A stretch of 64,000 nucleotides of DNA from Morella rubra (lineage: Eukaryota > Streptophyta > Magnoliopsida > Fagales > Myricaceae), in the NCBI GenBank assembly GCA_003952965.2, contig RXIC02000151.1, forward strand, positions 41,457 through 105,456, in the 5' to 3' direction. Below are positions 59,601 to 64,000 of this stretch, one piece after another; within the stretch, counting starts at the first letter, position 1, and every line of letters starts with the position of its first letter. The notes under the pieces were generated by a model. It ran no database searches. It was given only the letters and a program-made list of their open reading frames with translations, and had not been told where the DNA came from. The position numbers were made by a program, and so were the translations under genes.

Positions 59601-62600
59601 CAACCATATCTCCCTTCTTACAAGTTTTGCATAAGCTTTTGAGAAATAGTCCATATAACAGAAGGAACACAGAAAATAGTTGTTAAAAAACACTAAAAAA
59701 AAAAAAAAAAAAACAGTTAAAGGAAGCAGAATGTAGTCTTATGGTGGAATACTTTTAAAAGAGACGTCTCATTTTGACAACTAATAGATAATGCTAGTGT
59801 TTACTGGAGGATGGCTTTGATGCGAAATTATAAATGAGAAAAAACAGATAAGTTTGGCCTAGAATTTAAAGTAGCAGCAGATAGAGCAATGGTCTGTTGT
59901 ACTTCGAACTAATTTCTCCGTTGTTTTTGTTGCACAATTTTTTCATCTAGCCAGCAGATAAATATCCAACTATATTTTCCAAAGAGTCTTTATTTGGGAG
60001 GTAAGTGTTTCTTTGGTGGCATTTTCTGTACTATGCAGTATGAATGTCTTATTTCAGTTGTTTCTACTATATGTTGATGTTTTCTTGCATTCTAAAACAT
60101 GGGTTTATGATGCAGATTCCCATACTTCTTGCCCTGCCTTTGTATATCACTTTTTGCATTAGCAGTAACAGTGGCTTCATGCTGGCTTCCGGTATAATCA
60201 TAGTTACTTATGTACAGTCCTTTTAGTATTTTAATTTGTTTGTTTTCAATGCTTAGTTATTAGTTGAGATCTGAGTCTAGTTCTTTTGTTTTCACAACCT
60301 CTTATCATCACAGATAGACTTTGCTTATGGATGCAACTCCTCTAACTCACTAAGATGAACTCAATTTTTTTTATAAATTGAAAGTCTTTATGGTGTACTG
60401 TAAAAGGATGTGAGGGATATGAGAATTAGTACTTTGTTTTCCTTTTACTCTTTGGATTCTTTAACGTACTTATATTGGATTTTTTTGATGAGCTAAAGTG
60501 GTTCTTTAGCAAAAATGAAGTGTGCAGTGTAAAAACAGTTCAAGGAAGGCTTCTTGATGGCTTTCGACTTTTGAATTTGAACCTTAAACTCCATAAACTA
60601 AATTTTATATCCCCCCACCCCCATTGCGGGTTTTGTAATATTACATCAGTTTGTAATTCTTATGTCCAAACTACATCTGACCTCCTCCAGCTCTTTGGGT
60701 ATAATTGTAGTTGTTGGATGATTTTCTAAGCAAACCAATTCTATCATTTAACTTTTCTTGACATTCCAATCTAACCTTCGGTCAGATCCTTAAAAATTTC
60801 TGCAATTATTTTTACTTTCTTGTGTTATTCTAAAACCGTAGCATGTGTAAGGAATCATTTCATTCATCTTTTTCGCATGTATAGATATGCTGATAATCTG
60901 GATATCTGACTCCAAACATTTTCCAAACTCTTAGCTTGGTGAAAAATTCCAAGTAAACTGTGGAGGTGGAAGAATGTAAAAGTGCGCTTTTGGATATGAA
61001 CTTTCATCTCATGTACAGATAAATCTTGCTTGAGAGTCACTTTCATACACTACTAATCTAGTTAGCAGATATGTTTTCAAAGATATTTGCATTTTTGCAG
61101 GAAACATTGCACATGCATAGTGTAAATACATTACCTGATGACTCTGAAGATGGTCTAGAAGATGCATCCCGTGGGTCTAATTTAAATGGGAAAATGGAAC
61201 AAAATGAAGAAAAAGGTCCAATTGCTAAGGAAAGCCTCATAAAGAATTGGCCTCTCATGTCATCTATCATTCTTTATTGCGTTTTCTCACTTCATGATAT
61301 GGCTTACACAGAGGTACCTCTCATAGCTATTTATATTTTTGCTGATTTATCAATATTTGTGGTATATTGTTTGTCCATTGCTAGGTTTTCGTTGATCACT
61401 ATTCTTGCATATTAGTTGTCCAGGGATATGTTCTGGGTGATCTCTATTCTTGCATAAGTGAAATGTCTGATTTTGAACTTTTTGTTAGATGTACTAAGTT
61501 TGCTGCACGTGTATGGATGCTGCAAAGTTTAATATTCTTTGCCCATACTTTTTGTTTGTAATGTCAAAAAGTGGAACATCCAGAATACATGTTTGACAGG
61601 CAGAAGCAGTACCTAAAAGCATCAATTAACGAGAACACCAGATTAGATAAATAGTGCCCTAGATTTTGTTGGTTGTAAAATTGTTGCATCTGCATTGCTA
61701 AGTTCAGAAATGAAGCTAGACTACTTCTTTTGGGCCGGCAAGAGGGGAGGGACAATCTCCTCTTTTTTTCTGTTTTTGAGGGCTAGAAGAAATTTTTTCT
61801 GGGGGGAAATTTGGGTTAACTACTCTTAGAAAAATACCATAACCCCAACAGAGCTTTCTTTTGGTTGTTTATTGCTTTGGGAAGGGCAGGACCCCCAAAC
61901 AAAAAGAAAAACAAACCCCCCTTTGCTTTGTCTAACGTTACATGTACTAAACATAATTATATCAGCAATTAAGTGACTCGATTACTCCTGGATGGTACAG
62001 GTATAACTACGATCTTAATAAGTAACCAAATCTCAAAGAGAGATAAAAAGTATAAACCATGTGGTCTCTTTCCAATCTCTTAAGGTACAATGATAATCTT
62101 TCCCATCACATTATCTGGCTGTCCCATCATAGTCTTGGCATCTATTTCCCCAATGTCCTTCTTCTTCTTCATGAATAAGAGTCGAGGATCTTGACTACTT
62201 TGCTTGGCCCTTGTTGGCTTGACTGCTATAATAGAAATTGTAACAGAGTCAACCAATGATGGCATGTGATTCAAGGACACTATAGCTACAACTTAATTTA
62301 GTCGAGTGTTAAGTGAAGGAGATTGTGGCTCTACATCCCAATAGAGGATGCCAAAGTTTGGTTGGACTCACACTGCAATGACATTGTGTTGGTATAGGCT
62401 GAGGACTACATGGTTGGTACTAAATCAATATAGGTTATATCAGCAAGTACAGGAGCCTGAAGTTTTAATTGTCCTTTTGAATTAGTATATCTGTCAAAAA
62501 TTCTTTCGAAATATTGCATAGAGGTGACTAGCATATCTTTAGATCATAAATAAAGTGCTTGCTAAAGTCCACAGTAGGTGTAATACGCTTCATATATACT

Positions 62601-63916
62601 GGCTATACACTTTGTGGATGCCACCCGAAAAAATTGTAGCTTTATTAGCAAAGAAACTGCTGTTGACTTGCATAACTTGGTTTTATTTTTTATTTTCTGT
62701 TTCTTTTGAACTCTTTCCTGGCTTTAAATTTTTTATTTGTGCGTATAACTAAGAAATGTCTCTTATAGATATTCTCTTTATGGGCTGTCAGCCCTCGAAG
62801 TCTTGGGGGTTTGAGCTACACAACTAACGATGTTGGCGAACTTCTTTCACTCTCAGGTATGCATTATATATTATCACTTATTTTTACATACTAATTTGCT
62901 TGTCATATTGATTTTTGATTAAGTGTAAACAAATCTAGACTTTTCTAATTGAGCCGCATAGTTCTGTCACATTTGTCCTCTAAGCGAATGATGTCCCAAT
63001 ACCTCATCAATAAGAACTATGTGATTAGTGAGCAGGGATAATTACCTTTCTACTGATACTTATACAATTTTCAGTTTTCCTTTCTTCTTCGAGTATCAAA
63101 ACAATCCCCATGTCCAGGGCTTTCAACATTTTTGAATTGTTTTCTTCGTCAGTATAGATGTCCTGTTAATTGCCATGATATGGTAGTCTTTGCATGTAAG
63201 AGTTTTCGCACATTTGTGTTTCTTCCTATTTTGTATTACAGTCACTGATATAGAATGCTGTATAGACATTGAGCAATTACAAAACTATTTGTTGGGCATA
63301 CAATCAAACTCACAATTGAACTTCTCTCTATTTGGGAGGTGGTTGAAACTCAAACTCTTATGTTGCTTCCCACAAAATAAATTTGGAAACTGGTTCGTGA
63401 ACTATATTCTAATGGTAGTCCAATTCAAATTCAGATTTACATAATGCTAACAATATTTGTGTGATATCCATTTTTCGACAAACGTATTGCAATAATTAAC
63501 ACGATTTAGTTTTTGCCTCTGCAACTTAATTGCTAAACACTTACTTTATGCTGAAATATCTATCACTCAAAATGATTGTTGAATTATTGTTTACCGCATG
63601 CATGAACTTCCAGGTTTGGGCCTTCTCCTCTTTCAACTATTTCTATATCCATACTTGGAGAGAATTATTGGCGCCACAATGATAATTCGTCTCGGAGGAG
63701 TAAGTTTTCAGATCTCCACACTAGATCTGCACTTCACATATTGTTTGCAACATATTGTATAATTGTGGTTTTTCCTTGTGTTTTTGGGTTCATAAATCCA
63801 CAATGCAGGTTTTATCCATACCTTTGTTAGCAAGTTACCCATTCATAGCCTTGCTATCCGGTTTCAGCCTTGCCTTCTTGATAAGTTGTGCTTCTGTGTT
63901 GAAGAATGTCATATCT
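56618..63916 (+). CDS. ZIF1-like major facilitator transporter, 3' end missing
   Basis: Membrane transporter of the plant ZINC-INDUCED FACILITATOR family (MFS). Family members act at the tonoplast or plasma membrane, e.g. ZIF1 loads nicotianamine into the vacuole and so affects zinc and iron; the substrate here is unknown. Thirteen exons in the window: 56618-56762, 57642-57682, 58545-58605, 58714-58816, 58902-59004, 59189-59242, 59327-59389, 59951-60000, 60116-60191, 61101-61313, 62769-62856, 63614-63699, 63809-63916. All phases agree, giving 397 residues before the window ends. Visible are the N-terminal YYEDCPGCKV, the MFS loop motif DRYGRKP (102-108), AWGIGLIIGPALGGFLAQ, and an acidic central loop before KNWPLMSSII. 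The last membrane segments and stop lie past the window. Confidence 0.93.
57174..57471. mobile_element. MITE-like inverted-repeat element in ZIF1-like intron 1
   Basis: The left end reads GGAAAAGTCACTTTGTATC and the right end, on the other strand, GGAAAAAAATCACCCTGCATC; both are followed by CC(A/T)AA or CTAA stretches and CAAAGCAAT. A half copy exists at 49920-50110. No clear target duplication found. Confidence 0.6.
61990..62410. other. Unassigned sequence in ZIF1-like intron 10
   Basis: Unusual base composition for this intron. A minus-strand frame at 62280-62080 (with KPTRAKQSSQDPRLLFMKKK) has a coding-like look but no family I can name. Possibly a retroelement remnant; borders undefined. 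Confidence 0.3.
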
Positions 63917-64000
63917 GTAAGTGCATACACATCCTGAAGATCCCATTTTAATTTAAAACCACCAAGCAATATTGAGCATTTAGTAGGGTGATATTAAGAT

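Noticed and set aside
1-64000. CRISPR arrays, bacterial operons, phage or organellar insertions
   Set aside because: No regularly spaced repeats, no long intron-free gene runs, and no plastid or mitochondrial genes are visible.

Overview
The window is nuclear DNA from a flowering plant, most likely a dicot. The coding regions are split into short exons by GT-AG introns. The non-coding sequence is strongly AT-rich, and small non-autonomous transposons and SINE-like elements sit in introns and between genes. Every gene I recognise belongs to a plant or eukaryotic family. I see no bacterial, organellar or viral genes, no CRISPR array and no rRNA or tRNA gene. No undescribed multi-gene system is evident: the genes are unrelated neighbours.

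Layout. 1-2195 (+): 3' part of an ERD2-like receptor, whose last intron is of the GC-AG type. 3074-6482 (+): a NINJA/AFP-family transcriptional repressor behind a promoter with eight CACGTG boxes; its intron carries a SINE with 12-bp target duplications. 6483-9290: intergenic, with an internal duplication. About 9300-14756 (+): an NTF2-RRM-RGG (G3BP-like) RNA-binding protein. 15797-19571 (-): an endosulfine-like PP2A regulator with a hAT-type MITE in an intron. 22650-25151 (-): the pectin galacturonosyltransferase GAUT8/QUA1. 25455-26205: a nearly perfect giant palindrome with 9-bp target duplications, consistent with a Mutator-like MITE. 27637-28031: a second hAT-type MITE. 28899-30221 (-): an uncharacterised plant membrane protein. 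33350-35165 (-): a doubtful small transcription unit. 38141-46224 (+): the plastid ACT-domain protein ACR11, in which a block of about 2.8 kb with four exons and an old LINE fragment is present twice in tandem. 48414-51867 (+): the autophagy E2-like enzyme ATG10. 56618 to past 63916 (+): a ZIF1-like MFS transporter, open at the window end.

The points most worth a second look are: the ACR11 tandem exon duplication, whose second copy begins with a deletion-riddled stretch and may be an assembly error; a one-base frame gap at the ACR11 exon 6/7 junction; the G-box cluster ahead of an ABA/JA-signalling repressor; and the 750-bp palindrome, which would make long double-stranded RNA if read through. 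All exon coordinates were read by eye from splice signals and reading-frame continuity; no alignment or transcript data were available.
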